This document shows, piece after piece, positions 30,190 to 41,461 of a DNA stretch of 64,000 bases (its first letter is position 1; the number at the start of each line of letters is the position of its first letter). The stretch comes from Dysidea avara (lineage: Eukaryota > Porifera > Demospongiae > Dictyoceratida > Dysideidae). The notes beneath the pieces were generated by a model that ran no database searches, was not told the origin of the DNA, and worked only from the letters and a program-made list of their open reading frames with translations. A program made the translations under genes and the position numbers. The stretch lies in assembly GCF_963678975.1 (NCBI RefSeq), contig NC_089275.1:38044819-38108818 (forward strand), in the 5' to 3' direction.

Positions 30190-32880
30190 TTACTCCATTA
30201 TAGAATTTTATTACATCACAAGTTATTCTGTAGGGAGTTCAGCTGCAAACAGTTAATCTTATAGACAGTTCAGCAAGAAGACAGTCACCATGTGGAGAGT
30301 TAAGCAAATATACCACTATAGAGATTAAGAACATTACAAGTCACACTGAACAAAGTTCAGCTATAAACAAGTCATGCACTGTGTAGAGAATTCAGCTACA
30401 ATTAAGTCACTCTCTAGAGAATTCAGTTACACAGAATTCAGCTACACACAAGTCACTGTGGAGAGAGTTCAGCTACAAACAAATTACCCTTTAGAGTGAT
30501 CAGTTACAAACAAAACACTTTGCAGGGTGTTCAACTGCAACAAATCAATTACCTTTAGAGTGATCAGCAATGAACAAATCAACACAAATCTACCTGTAGA
30601 GAGATCAGCTAGAAACAAATCACCCTGAAGAGAGTTCAGCTACAAAAAATCACCCTATAGAGACATCAGCTAGAAACTAGACACAATGTAAGGAGTTCAG
30701 CTACAAGCAATCACCCTGTAGAGAGTTCAGCTAAAACAAATCAACCTGCAGAGAGATCAGCTACAAACAAATCACCTTATAGAGAGTTCAGCTACAAACA
30801 GATTACCTGTAGAGAGATCGGCTACAAACAAATCAACCTGCAGAGAGATCAGCTATATACACACAAATCAACTTTTACAGAGATCAACTACAAACAAATC
30901 ACCCTGTAGAGAGATCAGCTACAAACTACACACAATTTAAGGAGTTCAGCTACAAACAAATCACCCTGTAGAGAGATCAGCTACAAACTAGACACAAAGT
31001 AAGGAGTTCAGCTACAAGCAAATTACCCTGTAGAGAGTTCATCTACAAACAAATCAACCTGTAGAGCAATCAGCTAGAAACAAATCACCCTGAAGAGAGG
31101 TAAGCTACAAAAAATCACCCTGTAGAGAGATCAGCTAGAAACTACACACAATGTAAGGAGTTCAGCTACAAATAAATCACCTTATAGAGAGTTCAGCTAC
31201 AAACAAATCACTCTGTAGAGAGATCAGTTAGAAACTGGACACAATGTAAGGAGTTCAGCTACAAGCAAATCACCCTTTAGTGAGTTCAGCTACAAACAAA
31301 TCAACCTGCAGTGAGATCACCTACAAAAAAGCACCTTGTACAGAGTTCAGCTACAAAAAAATTACCCTGTAGAGAGATCAGCTACAAACAAATCAACCAG
31401 TAGAAAGATCAGCTACACACAAATCACCCTGTAGAGAGATCAGCTAGAAACTAGTCACAATGTAAGGAGTTCAGCTACAAGTAAATCACCCTGTAGAGAG
31501 TTCAGCTAAAACAAATCAACCTGCGGAGAGATCAGCTACAAATAAATCACTTTATAGACAGTTCAGCTACAAACAAATTACCTTGTAGAGAGATCGGCTG
31601 CAAATTAATCAACCTGCAGAGAGATCAGCTACACACAAATCAACTTGTAGAGAGATCAGCTACAAACAAATCACCCTGTAGAGAGATCAGCTAGAAACTA
31701 GATACAATGCAAGGAGTTCAGCTACAAGCAGAATCACCCTTTAGTGAGTTCAGCTACAAATAAATCAACCTGCAGTGAGATCACCCACAAAAACGCACTT
31801 GTACAGAGTTCAGTTACAAACAAATCACCCTGTAGAGAGATCAGGTAGAAGAATTCACCTTGTAGAGAGTTCAGCAACAAAGAAACCACCATGTAGAGAG
31901 TTCAGCTGCAAACAAATCACCCAGTAGAAAGATCAGCTAGAAGAAGTTACCATGTACAGAGTTCAGTTACAAAGAAACCATCATATAGAGAGTTCAGCTA
32001 CAAAGAAATTACCCCGTAGAGAGTTCAGCTAGAAGAAGTCACCTTGTAAAGAGTTTAGCTACAAAGAAACCATCATGTACAGAGTTCAGCTACAAAGAAA
32101 CCACCTGTACAGAATTCAACTTCAAACAAATCACCCTGTATAGAGATCAGCTAGAAGAAGTTACCTTGTAGATAGTTCAGCTACAACAATTCACCCTGTA
32201 GAAAGATCAGCTAGAAGAAGTCACCTTGTAGAGTGTTCAGTTACAAAGAAACCATCATGTAGAGAGTTCAGCTGCAAATAAATCACTCTGTAGAGAGTTC
32301 AGCTACAAAGAAACCGCCATGTGGAGAGTTCAGCCTCATACAAACCATGTTGTAGAGAATTCAACTACAACAAATAACCCTGTAGAGAATAAGTTACCTT
32401 GTAGAGAGTTTGGCTACAAAGAAACCACCATGTAGAGAGTTTAGCTGCAAACAATTCACCTGTAGAGAGTTCAACTAGAAACAAATCACCCCGTAGAGAG
32501 ATCAGCTGGACGAAGTCACCTTGTAGAGAGTTCAGCTACAAAGAAACCATCATGTAGAGAATTCAGCTGCAAACAAATCACCCTACAGAGAGTTCAGCTA
32601 CAAAAAAATCACCCTATAGAGAGTTCAGCTAGACGAAGTCACCTTATAGAGAGTTCAGCTACAAAGAAACCATCATGTAGAGAGTTCGGCTATAAAGACA
32701 CCACCATGTAGAGAGTTTAGCTGCAAACAAATCACCTGTAGAGAGTTCAGCTAGAAACAAAATATCCTGTAGAGAGACCAGCTAGAAGAGGTTACCTTGT
32801 AGAGAGTTCAGCTACAAAGAAACTATCCTGTATATAGTTCAGCTACATTTCAAGTCACCCAGTAGAGAGATCAGCTGCAA
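30190..32880 (+). repeat. 31-bp satellite array, ~85 units
   Basis: The consensus unit starts AGAGTTCAGCTACAAACAAA and continues TCACCCTGTAG. Variants include AGAGATCAGCTAGAAGAAGT. Units alternate between sub-types, giving a higher-order pattern near 62 bp in places. The reverse-complement array lies at 56,225-59,665. Confidence 0.92.
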
Positions 32881-33089
32881 AAAAATCCTGTGGGGAATAA
32901 TGAGCATGTAATAAATATATGTATATAATTTGTATAATTACTAATAAAATCAAAAATAATTGAAGTACTAAAATTCTTCTTTAAGTTCTTTTCTTCTTCC
33001 TGTAGTAAAGAAAAAAAACACATGGGTTAAAAAAGCCCCAAAGCCAGCCATAGGCCAGCTTTGCAGTATACTAATACAAAAAGAAGTGA

Positions 33090-33414
33090 TATCTAATCAA
33101 CAACAGCCAAGCTGTAAAAAAAGGTGCGGCCCCCATAAAGGCCATGGTGAAAAAAGATGTGAAATCCAAGGTGGCGGCCAAGAAATGGCTGTGATGGTAG
33201 GTTAATGGTTACATTTTAATAACGGCAATTCAGGTGAATTTTGTGCCGCTTGGTCTTGGCACCAAATTCACCTGAATTGTTGTTATTAAAATGTAACCAT
33301 TAACCTACCATCACAGCCATTTCTTGGCCACCACCTTGGATTTCACATCTTTTTTCACCATGGCCTTTATGGGGGCCGCACCTTTTTTTACAGCTTGGCT
33401 GTTTTTGATTAGAT
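33090..33414. repeat. ~325-bp terminal palindrome (composite copy 1)
   Basis: The arms run ATCTAATCAA, AACAGCCAAGCTGTAAAAAA, GGTGCGGCC, AAGATGTGAAATCCAAGGTG, GCGGCCAAGAAATGGCTGTG, AATTCAGGTGAATTT and back with very few mismatches. The same structure occurs at 55,495-55,819, and a decayed one at 7,575-7,812. Confidence 0.88.
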
Positions 33415-33485
33415 AGTCTATTTACATTTGCAATTCCGCTATTAGCTACATTTCTCAACCTCGAAAATATTATCTTGCTCAACTC
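33415..33485. mobile_element. right part of the split TA-type MITE
   Basis: AGTCTATTTACATT and CATTTCTCAACCTCGAAAAT continue the MITE whose left part ends at 29,354. A further degenerate fragment of the same family lies at about 33,719-33,810. Confidence 0.7.
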
Positions 33486-33529
33486 ATAGTAGCTAAAGAT
33501 TTTAAAATGCCGGTTCTACACTTGTAATT

Positions 33530-33625
33530 AAAGATTCCGGAAGATTGTTCCATCATTGAATTGTTGAAGGAAAAAAGGAGTAGTGGTAGGAGTTGATTCT
33601 GGTGGGAGGTGGTAAAAATCTCAGT
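33530..33625 (-). pseudogene. LINE 3' relic
   Basis: The minus frame reads RINSYHYSFFPSTIQ, stop, WNNLPESL, the conserved last block of the same reverse-transcriptase family as 6,958-7,262. It carries an in-frame stop. Confidence 0.65.
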
Positions 33626-34267
33626 TGGTGCCCTATTGTACTATAATTATAGCTATAGCAATAAGGATGGTCGAGGGAAGTGAAAGTAGCCTGTGTCAAT
33701 TTGACTAAATTAAGTGGTACCAGTGGCCTAAAATTTCAAGGGAGTTTGATTTCAAGGTTTTTGGCTAACAGTGAAAAGATTATCCTTGCCTCAAAATTTA
33801 GACCTCCATTGATTGCATGTGTATAGCTATTACATTTGTCAATTGGGGAAAGGTTGCATTATAGAGTGGCATTGTTATAGTTCTTGCATATTTCATGTTT
33901 TTTAGCTAGTATAAACATCAATTTTAAGCCACTTTACAGCCATTATATCACAAAAATCCTGCAGCTTCTGAGGGTCCACTACTTTAATTATTACACTACA
34001 GCCATACAACAACATTCATGCTGCATGTGCCTTCCCCCTATATGTCAGGTCTAGACTCGGAATGATCAATGTGATCAAACCCAGGCACTAGCATGTTTGG
34101 TAATATATAACTTTGCTGAGTAGAATGTAGCTAGCTAAATCAACACCATACCATATTAACTTAGATACAGAAATGATTATGCATATATGTAGCTATTAGC
34201 TATATTATATATAATTATATGACTGACAATCTATCTAGCTACCTACAAATTTCTGAATACTGAATGA

Positions 34268-34345
34268 GGCTTTTGACCACTGCTTAGCCACTTCCCATTT
34301 CACCAAATGGAGTGACAAACATTTACACTTGCTGACATTCGATAG
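34268..34345 (-). pseudogene. Relic of the RIG-I-like receptor 3' end
   Basis: Closely matches the last codons of the receptor gene at 62,405-62,475. Shared words include TTTTGACCACTGCTT, CCAAATGGAGT and ACAAACATT on the plus strand. Read on the minus strand it gives IECQQV, a stop, MFVTPFGE, then a second stop, against IKCQQVMFVTPFGK in the intact gene. The two indels visible are each 3 nt. Only about 78 bp survive. Its position upstream of gene A mirrors the intact receptor's position upstream of gene B. Confidence 0.8.
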
Positions 34346-36304
34346 TTACATGATAGTGGGACTGCATTGTTGTCTTAGCCACATACTAAATACTAAACAA
34401 CTCCAAAGAATTTTGTCATTATCAAGAGAATTTATATAACACAATGTTAACACTATATCATGCATTTATTCCTGGCTTCTTGTAGTGCCTATACCATGTA
34501 ATGATATAGCTGTGGCAGGAGAATATTAATGTAGCTAAAAGATTTCTATTGTGCTATATTCAATCTCCAAACCTTCCATTCTCCAATGTATTTGCAGGTG
34601 TCCATTTTGAACATCACAGTTACTGCCTGCATTGTACTGTTTCAGGTTAAATGCAGAAGAGGATTCAGGGCCGTAGGCCGTAGCCAGACTTTTATAATGG
34701 TAGGTTCTTTTAGAACAAAAGTGGACCTTTTTAATACCACAATAGTATGATGCAGATTACATTATGATGTGTGAAGCACACCCAGTATATGAAGCATGCT
34801 GACACTAGGGGGGTCTGGGGGCATGGCCACTCCCCAGGAAGTTATTTAAAAATAGGTACTAAAAAGATGAATTTAGTGGCATTTCAGTGAAGATAAATAA
34901 CAATTTTTTTAGATATGTGCTGTATGAATGTCATCTGGAAAAATATCTCTATTGCTGAGTATACTGTAACTATACCATCTGTACATGCATGTATCTAATA
35001 TTGGAATGTCACAGTGAATAAGAATGGGAAAGATTGAATGCTCTCTCATGATGAACAGGGGCAGTGGAGCAGAACAAAGAGTGCCTTAAATTTTACACAT
35101 TTCATGGAGTTGAAACATGGATGCTATTCATGGGGTCTCTATCGGGGGAGCTTACCCAATCATTTTTTTTATATTTTAATGAAAGCTCTAGTTTAGATGA
35201 CCTTGATATGTTTTAGTAAATTAATAATAGGTTATACATACAGCTTTTAAAAGAAAATGTAATTGTGACTGTTCTATTAGAGTGATTGTTCTATTAGAGT
35301 GGTTGACTGCTAGCTCTATTAGAGTATCTCGAACTTGTGTTACAGGCTACTTGAAGCACTTAATTTAGCATGATATTGCTACTTATTGGTAATAGTAAAC
35401 TGCAGCTAATGGACTTTTGCTGCTGAAAATTTGGACTTGTACACTAAAATTGTGGATCTTTTTTACTGAAACTGTGGACCTCTTTTCCAAGAAGGTGTTC
35501 TTCAGAACCTTCCTAGCTACAGGTCTGGGATTCCAGATCTCAGCTTGTGTGGCTCCTTCAGCACATGTCTATACTGCTTGGTGGTGCACTCTAGCAAAAC
35601 ATTTTTGTACTTTCAGGCTTCATCAAGTTCATCTCCCTTATTTGTCATCTAATTTGTCAAGAAGACAGTGTTTCCCTGAAAGGCTGTGCTTGCATATACA
35701 AGAGTGCAAATGCAGAAAGTCACAAAGTTATTATACATACAGAAATAAATGCAAGGGACAAAAGAAAAATAGGTTACAGCAAGTATAAAACTTAACAAAA
35801 GAAGAGCCTTTCCAAATGCATGAGAACCGATTATGTAGTGTGGTATCCCAAATAAATAATAGTTCACATAGAGCACTAATAAAAGGATTAGAACTGGAAC
35901 TATATAATGTGCTTCCTCCATCTCTGAAGGTAAGTCCACAATGAATGCACTGTACATAGCTGCAGTAGGTGTATAGGTATGTTTCAGACCTTCAACACTG
36001 AAGAAATAAAGTGCATAATGTTAGCCATAGTTGAACTTGGCTGAACTAAAATTTGGTCAAGGAAACTCATTGAAAGTGCTTTGGGTCACTCTGAAGACAT
36101 CTTTGGACTTTATATTTCCAAATTGTCATGAACGGTTAATATTTTCTGACAGATAATGAAGGCTTTCATGATCACTATTAATTTATTAATGTGTTGATTA
36201 ATTAAGATTTTTTACACTGTACAGTATAGAGAATGTACATAAATAGCCTACATTACACAAAGTACTGACAGTACTGTTTAAAACATATTACGTGATATCA
36301 TTGT
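34346..36304. other. spacer between receptor relic and gene B
   Basis: Holds the dispersed element copy at 34,790-35,333. A minus frame at 35,649-35,957 encodes ~100 residues with two hydrophobic stretches (IVPVLILLLVLYV; ALLLLSFILAV), and a plus frame at 35,417-35,788 overlaps it. Neither has homology I recognise or splice support, so I do not call a gene. Confidence 0.4.
34790..35333. mobile_element. dispersed element, GGGGTCTGGGGGCATG to TATTAGAGTATCTCGA
   Basis: The 5' part has the near-palindrome GGGGGGTCTGGGGGCATGGC. The 3' end has three CTATTAGAGT words ending CTCTATTAGAGTATCTCGA. Same order as 46,275-46,735 and 53,855-54,025. Confidence 0.65.
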
Positions 36305-38106
36305 TTACAGTATACAGCAATCAGCACTACGCTCTTCTCTCAAACTTTGTCTCACAGTACTTAAGTCATCATCCCTAATATCTCGTCTTTGATCCAGGCT
36401 TCTTACAACAGCATTTCCATCAATGTAGCATGATATATCTTGAACAAGTTCTTTACAACCTGGAATTAACATCATATGACTGCAATAATCATCCAGCGAT
36501 TTAACTATTTGTTCTTGTGTATTGTTCGTAGACCATAAAACAATCTAGCAATTTGTTTCTGAGTTTAAAATAGTTTTTCAGAGCTGATTTCATAAAATTG
36601 TAATTGATTGGTTGGTGAAAAGCAACAGAGACATACTGTTGTATGTGCTGCTGGAAATCATCTACCTCTTTATTTACTATTGCAGTCGCCTCATCAGTTT
36701 TGCCACTGTCTAAAAGTGAAACAATGTTTTTGTATACTTCTCTAATCTTCATAAATGTATTTCTCTTAAGCTTTATAAAATATGTATAATTCTCTGACGG
36801 AAAATCTTTTACCACAGTTTTGGGTAGTATTTGTAAATACAGTGCCATCCCTTTGAGTATAGTCATTGAATCAATGAAGTTGATATAAGACATAACATTA
36901 AAACTTGAATCACCAATAATGTAATGTATCATATAATCCATTGTGTATTTGTAAAATGATGATACATCATGTTTCATAGCATGCTCCAAATCATCAAGGT
37001 TGGTAAATGCTTTATCTGATTCATTGTCAAATATGTATTGTATAATAATAGAATGAATTTCAATACCATGATTGCTTTTTGCATCTGTAATGTAAGGTAA
37101 TTCAGCATACGACAAAAGTCCCACAGACCACAATGCTTCACAACAATCATTCACTGACTCTAAATTAAAATTCCATAGATCACGTAAAAGTAATATTGGG
37201 AAAATATTACCAAATGTGATAGCTTGTTACTAGCTTGACAAGTCTAATCAAATCAGTTTGTTCTAAACAATCCAGGCTTGCTTTAATACATGCAGTGGCC
37301 GCCATTTCCTTCTGATGTTTCAGTATTCCTCTTGGATCAAATGCTGTCAGCCCATAATCAAAAAGTTTTTGAGATGTATTTTCTATGATAGTAGCCGAGG
37401 AAATATTAGGAATTCTATGATAGTGCATTTGAAATTGACCATGCACAAGATTTAATAGTAGTGGCCAGTAATATAACCTTTTTGCAAGCTGGCTGAGTTG
37501 GTCAATTATGGAAATATTTACAGGTTGAAATTCTTTTATAGTTAACAAGTCAATAGCATCAGTTGTTGTCATACCTTCTACAAGAATTTCATGTTTGCAT
37601 TCAAAAAACTGTGTAAAATCTTTTCTACGTGTAGTAATCACAATTTTGCAGCCACAGAAAGTCTCTATATATGTACATGCATCCTCTACTTCCCACACAT
37701 CATCTACAATTACTAAAACATTTTCACTGCTACAAAGGGTTTGCAATGCTTCTGATAAACCAGCAAGAGTTTCTTCATCTGTCAGAGTTGCTTGCACACT
37801 AGGTGCAATGGGAGTCCATTGTTTTCCTGTCAACTTGCTATATATTAGTAACAACATACTAACTGGTCTCATTTTTGGTATTGGTCCTAACTGAATCCAT
37901 ACAACTCTACCAGAGAAGTGATTCTTAATTGACGACTGATGACACAAAACTTTTGCTAAGGTTGATTTGCCATAACCAGCCATTCCTGTAATAAGTAGGT
38001 TCACATTAATGTTTCTTCTGTACAAGTGCATCTACCATACGTTTGAGAAGTCCATGTCGCTCAATATGATTCCGTGGAAGTAGTGGAGGTGGTTGGAAAT
38101 TAAACC
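36305..38106 (-). pseudogene. Gene B last exon: frameshifted NB-ARC, winged helix, tail, CaaX
   Basis: Four frame segments align end to end with gene A. FNFQPPPLLPRNH..MVDALVQKK comes first. Then INVNLLITGMAGYGKSTLAK (Walker A GMAGYGKST) through VLVIVDDVW, KIVITTRR and LVKLVTS. Then ITFGNIFPILLLRDLW through GIEIHSIIIQYIF to LLDCFMVYE. Last is NTQEQIVKSLDDYCSH to the stop at 36,305-36,307. Each junction needs one surplus base; the sum (+3) keeps exon length consistent. The Walker and RNBS-B residues are intact. No homopolymer sits at the shifts. Confidence 0.8.
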
Positions 38107-38490
38107 CTTTTAAATAGAATATATTATGCAGCATTACTGACATGTAATCATGCAGTGCTGAAATAAATAACAATACAATCATCAGTTAATGCTGCATCTG
38201 TTGTATATATTTAAATTTAAAATGAAGTAGGGATCCAGGCCATAAAGAGTAATGAAACAAAAGATGAATGATGGTATCACAACATAGCTCTGTGAGAAAA
38301 TCCCTACATTAACATGTTAGCTATAACAATTATTTTGCCCAATGCCAAAGTAGGGATTTTCCCTTTGAGCTATGCTGTAATACCACCACCGTTCATCTCC
38401 TGTTTTACTACTTATTGCTTGGATCCCTGGTTTATTTTAACTTTAAAGTATAATAATTCTTTTTGTTATGGCTAGCATACAGCTTTACAC

Positions 38491-39085
38491 TCGAGGTGTA
38501 CTGATATGGGATTTTGGCATGTACCGATATCCAATATTGATGCCACCAAAAGAAGCCGATAACTGATAAATGATTCGATATTTACATCACAGTTTCAAGC
38601 AAACAAAAATGCACATTTACCTGTAACATGTGCATGTATTCATTGCTATATTCTGCCTGTGGTGGTAGCTTGTGTTTCTATTGTGCAATTTAGACAATTA
38701 GGTGCCCACAAACATTTTTATGTATAATTCCTTGAAGTTTTAAACAGATATTTCTGCATTATTCCGCATTTCAATGGCTTGTGAGAAAGCTTGTACAACA
38801 AGTTTCCTTTGTTATATTACTAAAAGACTGTGATAAGCTTTCCAGCAGCAAACGAGAATTGTGTGTATTTGTATGGCTTCTCATAGCATAGCGCTGGTTA
38901 CAGAGTAAATAATATGGCACTAAACAGCCATATGGATGACGTAGAAAACAATTATATAATCCATTTAGATTGCTACTGTATAACAATATCAGTCCTCCTA
39001 CTGTTCTGTACCGATACCGATATTGGTAAAAATTACCATATCAGTGTCCGATATTTTAATCAATTCAATTATCGGTACACATTTA
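38491..39085. mobile_element. 595-bp hAT-like MITE
   Basis: Ends TCGAGGTGTACTGATATGGG and AATTATCGGTACACATTTA, with 8-bp flanks CTTTACAC (38,483-38,490) and TTTTACAC (39,086-39,093), 7 of 8 identical. It contains no transposase. Gene B intron. Confidence 0.7.
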
Positions 39086-39191
39086 TTTTACACATATGAC
39101 TGTTCTATCAGAATATCACATGGATGTTCTATTAGGGTGACTGCTGTATTAGAGTATCTTGAGTCGGTACAAAGGAATCAAATAAGGCACC

Positions 39192-39246
39192 TAGTCTGGT
39201 ACAGCCACCCCTTCACAAATAGTGAAGGGGCAGCTGCTCCAGACTA
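39192..39246. mobile_element. 55-bp minimal TAGTCT element with 9-bp target duplication
   Basis: Consists of little more than its two inverted ends: TAGTCTGGTACAGCCACCCC and GGGGCAGCTGCTCCAGACTA around a short loop. Flanks TAAGGCACC (39,183-39,191) and TAAGACACC (39,247-39,255) match at 8 of 9. Confidence 0.8.
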
Positions 39247-39299
39247 TAAGACACCTGCTGTTGTATTTTTTAGCTGTATACCTGTCATTCACAAAACTA

Positions 39300-39900
39300 T
39301 TCAATATCAAACGGTACGGTCGTACCGTTTAAGTAGGAATCCATGTGAAATTTTCGCGCGCCGCCCAAAATCGCGCCTTTAAAAATCATCCTAGAGATAT
39401 CTTACGAGACGAAAATCACCTTTACAGAATAGTACTAGTCCATATAATACATAAAACAGCATTAAATAAAACAAAACTCTTACAGGTGGCCGGATACAGA
39501 ATTTTAAAAATCGCCAAAACTTTGAATTTTAGACTGACTGCCTGACTGCCTGACTGATCACAGTCGCAAGCCTAGAGGCCAAACGAAGCAGTGCACGGCC
39601 ACCATTTTACGCAACAATAGCAAACTCACCAGTGGGATGTGCCTTTTGGGGTTCCGACGAGTGTGTGCCCTCTGCGCCTTGTCTTTTTCTTTTATCTTCA
39701 ATCAGGCTGCTTGTCTTCTTCATCCAACGAAACCATATCGAGGCGTAAATTTTCCGTATCAACACTTTCTTTAAGCAGCATAGCTAATAGACGCCACAAG
39801 ATTATTTAAGGCGCATAGACTACGTTACTGTACAGAGGAATAGATTATATTCCTTACTGATATGATCTATGACGGAGGGTACTGTATGGAGGTACTGGTA
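39300..39900. repeat. unclassified repeat region
   Basis: Contains a GACTGCCTGACTGCCTGACT run and the block GCAAGCCTAGAGGCC...GGCCACCATTTTACGC, also found inverted at 21,770-21,850. No coding signature. Confidence 0.4.
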
Positions 39901-40173
39901 CTAGCTAGATAGCTTCACGATAGGTCACAAGGTCACGCCCATTCTTCATTGTACGCATTATCGATCTATCGATTGAAACCACGATGACACACCCCTTTTG
40001 GCACTAGCTGGATTTTAGTGACCACACACCTTCAATTTGAAAGGCTGATTCGACATACTCTATAATCGATCGAAACCACGCCCCTTTTTGGGCAAGCACA
40101 CATCTTGCAGGCTGCCTCGAGATACTCTAACACAGCAGTCATCCTAATAGAACAGTCACATGTTTATAGCTAG

Positions 40174-41349
40174 CTGTATGGGTTCAGATCTAATCATTCA
40201 TGCATAACTCAACTAATTACTCTTACAGAAGACATATCCTTTGCTCTAGACCATCAGAAACAAATAGATATCATCCTATTGGATTTTTCTAAAGCATTCG
40301 ATACAGTACCACACCAACGCTTAATGACCAAACTAAGATATTATGGAATTAATGGCAGTACTTATAACTGGATCCAAACTTGGCTTACCCAACGTACTCA
40401 GTGTGTTGTTTTAAATAGTGAATCCTCTAGTCCAGTGTCGGTAATGTCTGGGGTACCACAAGGCACAGTTCTTGGACCTCTAATGTTCTTATTGTATATA
40501 AATGACATAACTAAAGACATCAACTCACCACTCCGCCTGTTCGCTGATGATTGCTTGCTTTATAGAGTTATCAATAGTGTAGAAGACATCAACAGACTTC
40601 AAGAAGATTTAAATAAACTGTCAGAATGGGCCGATACTTGGCAACTTAAGTTCAATATTAGTAAATGTACAGTTATACGTTGCATGAGATCCTTATCACC
40701 ACTCACTTACGACTACACACTTCACAGTCACATACTAGACATATCTGATCAACATATGTACCTAGGAGTCTTAATTCATAAATCACTGTCTTGGTCACCT
40801 CACATATCAAATGTTGTCAATAAAGCATCTAGAACACTCAATTTCTTAAAACGCAATCTAAACAAATGTTCAAAACAAGTTAAAGAATCAGCTTACCTAA
40901 CAATGGTGAGACCACAACTAGAGTATGCATCTGCTGTCTGGGATCCCTACCACGTTGGAGATATTTCAGAGTTAGAGAAAGTACAACGAAGAGCAGCGCG
41001 CTGGGTGTTGAATGACTATGGCAGATTCAGTTCAGTTTCTCTAATGTTGGATCAGCTGAAATGGCCTACATTACAAATTCGTCGGAAATTATCTAGGTTA
41101 CAAATATTGCATAAGATACACTACCAACAGTTATCACTCCAAATTCCTCATTATTACTTACCAAAAACACGACCAACAAGACAATACCACCATCTTCACT
41201 ATATTTTACCTACCTCATCCACCACGGCATACCAAAACAGCTATTTCTCAAGAACAATAAACGAGTGGAACATACTACCAACTGACACAATTGAAATTGC
41301 AGATACTGATCTATTTACAGCTAGACTCCAATCATATTATTGTACCTAA
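40174..41349 (+). CDS. 5'-truncated LINE reverse transcriptase (CR1/L2-like)
   Basis: An uninterrupted frame beginning YGFRSNHSCITQL, continuing IDIILLDFSKAFDTVPHQRL (motif A), SGVPQGTVLGPLMFLLYIND, LRLFADDCLLY (FADD catalytic motif), KFNISKCTVI, YLGVLIHKSLSWSPHIS, MVRPQLEYASAVWDPY and FSRTINEWNILP to a stop at 41,347-41,349. It is the back half of a non-LTR reverse transcriptase. The endonuclease and N-terminal RT motifs are missing and there is a stop just upstream, so this is 5' truncation rather than a full element. A short 3' UTR ends in (AAT)n at 41,405-41,423. It sits antisense in a gene B intron. The intact frame suggests recent insertion. Confidence 0.88.
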   Translation: MYGFRSNHSCITQLITLTEDISFALDHQKQIDIILLDFSKAFDTVPHQRLMTKLRYYGINGSTYNWIQTWLTQRTQCVVLNSESSSPVSVMSGVPQGTVLGPLMFLLYINDITKDINSPLRLFADDCLLYRVINSVEDINRLQEDLNKLSEWADTWQLKFNISKCTVIRCMRSLSPLTYDYTLHSHILDISDQHMYLGVLIHKSLSWSPHISNVVNKASRTLNFLKRNLNKCSKQVKESAYLTMVRPQLEYASAVWDPYHVGDISELEKVQRRAARWVLNDYGRFSSVSLMLDQLKWPTLQIRRKLSRLQILHKIHYQQLSLQIPHYYLPKTRPTRQYHHLHYILPTSSTTAYQNSYFSRTINEWNILPTDTIEIADTDLFTARLQSYYCT

Positions 41350-41461
41350 TGTATTTGTTTATGTGATTCCTGAGCACACCAGCAGGGCTGACTGCTCAGT
41401 AAACAATAATAATAATAATAATACCTTAACAAAAAAACTAAACAAACTACTATATTAAAAA

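Larger units (their letters stand above)
29355..33414 (+). mobile_element. Composite satellite-bearing element, copy 1 (4,060 bp)
   Basis: Begins TCAAGACACACGGTAGTGTG with a terminal 7-bp-stem hairpin (GACACAC-GGTA-GTGTGTC). Then come ~800 bp of unique sequence with an internal ~185-bp duplication (CACGCCTAC...AAACCGCTT at ~29,797 and ~29,979), the ATACTCTAATAGAACAGTC motif, a 31-bp satellite (30,190-32,880), a short hairpin AAAGCCAGCCATAGGCCAGC, and a terminal palindrome ending GATTAGAT. The boundaries are exact because it interrupts a known MITE. A TC start, hairpins and internal tandem repeats recall Helitron/Helentron-derived elements (inference). No Rep/helicase gene is inside. Confidence 0.8.

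Noticed and set aside
30190..32880. CRISPR array from the regular short repeats
   Set aside because: There are no spacers: units abut directly, vary gradually, and sit in a eukaryotic context. It is a satellite.
35417..35957. Overlapping plus and minus frames of 123 and 102 codons, the latter with two hydrophobic segments
   Set aside because: No recognised family, no splice support, and partly beside mobile DNA. Hydrophobic AT-rich frames arise easily.
37150..37230. Reading the break between the two NB-ARC frames of gene B as an intron
   Set aside because: The protein matches gene A continuously on both sides with only one extra base, leaving no room for an intron.
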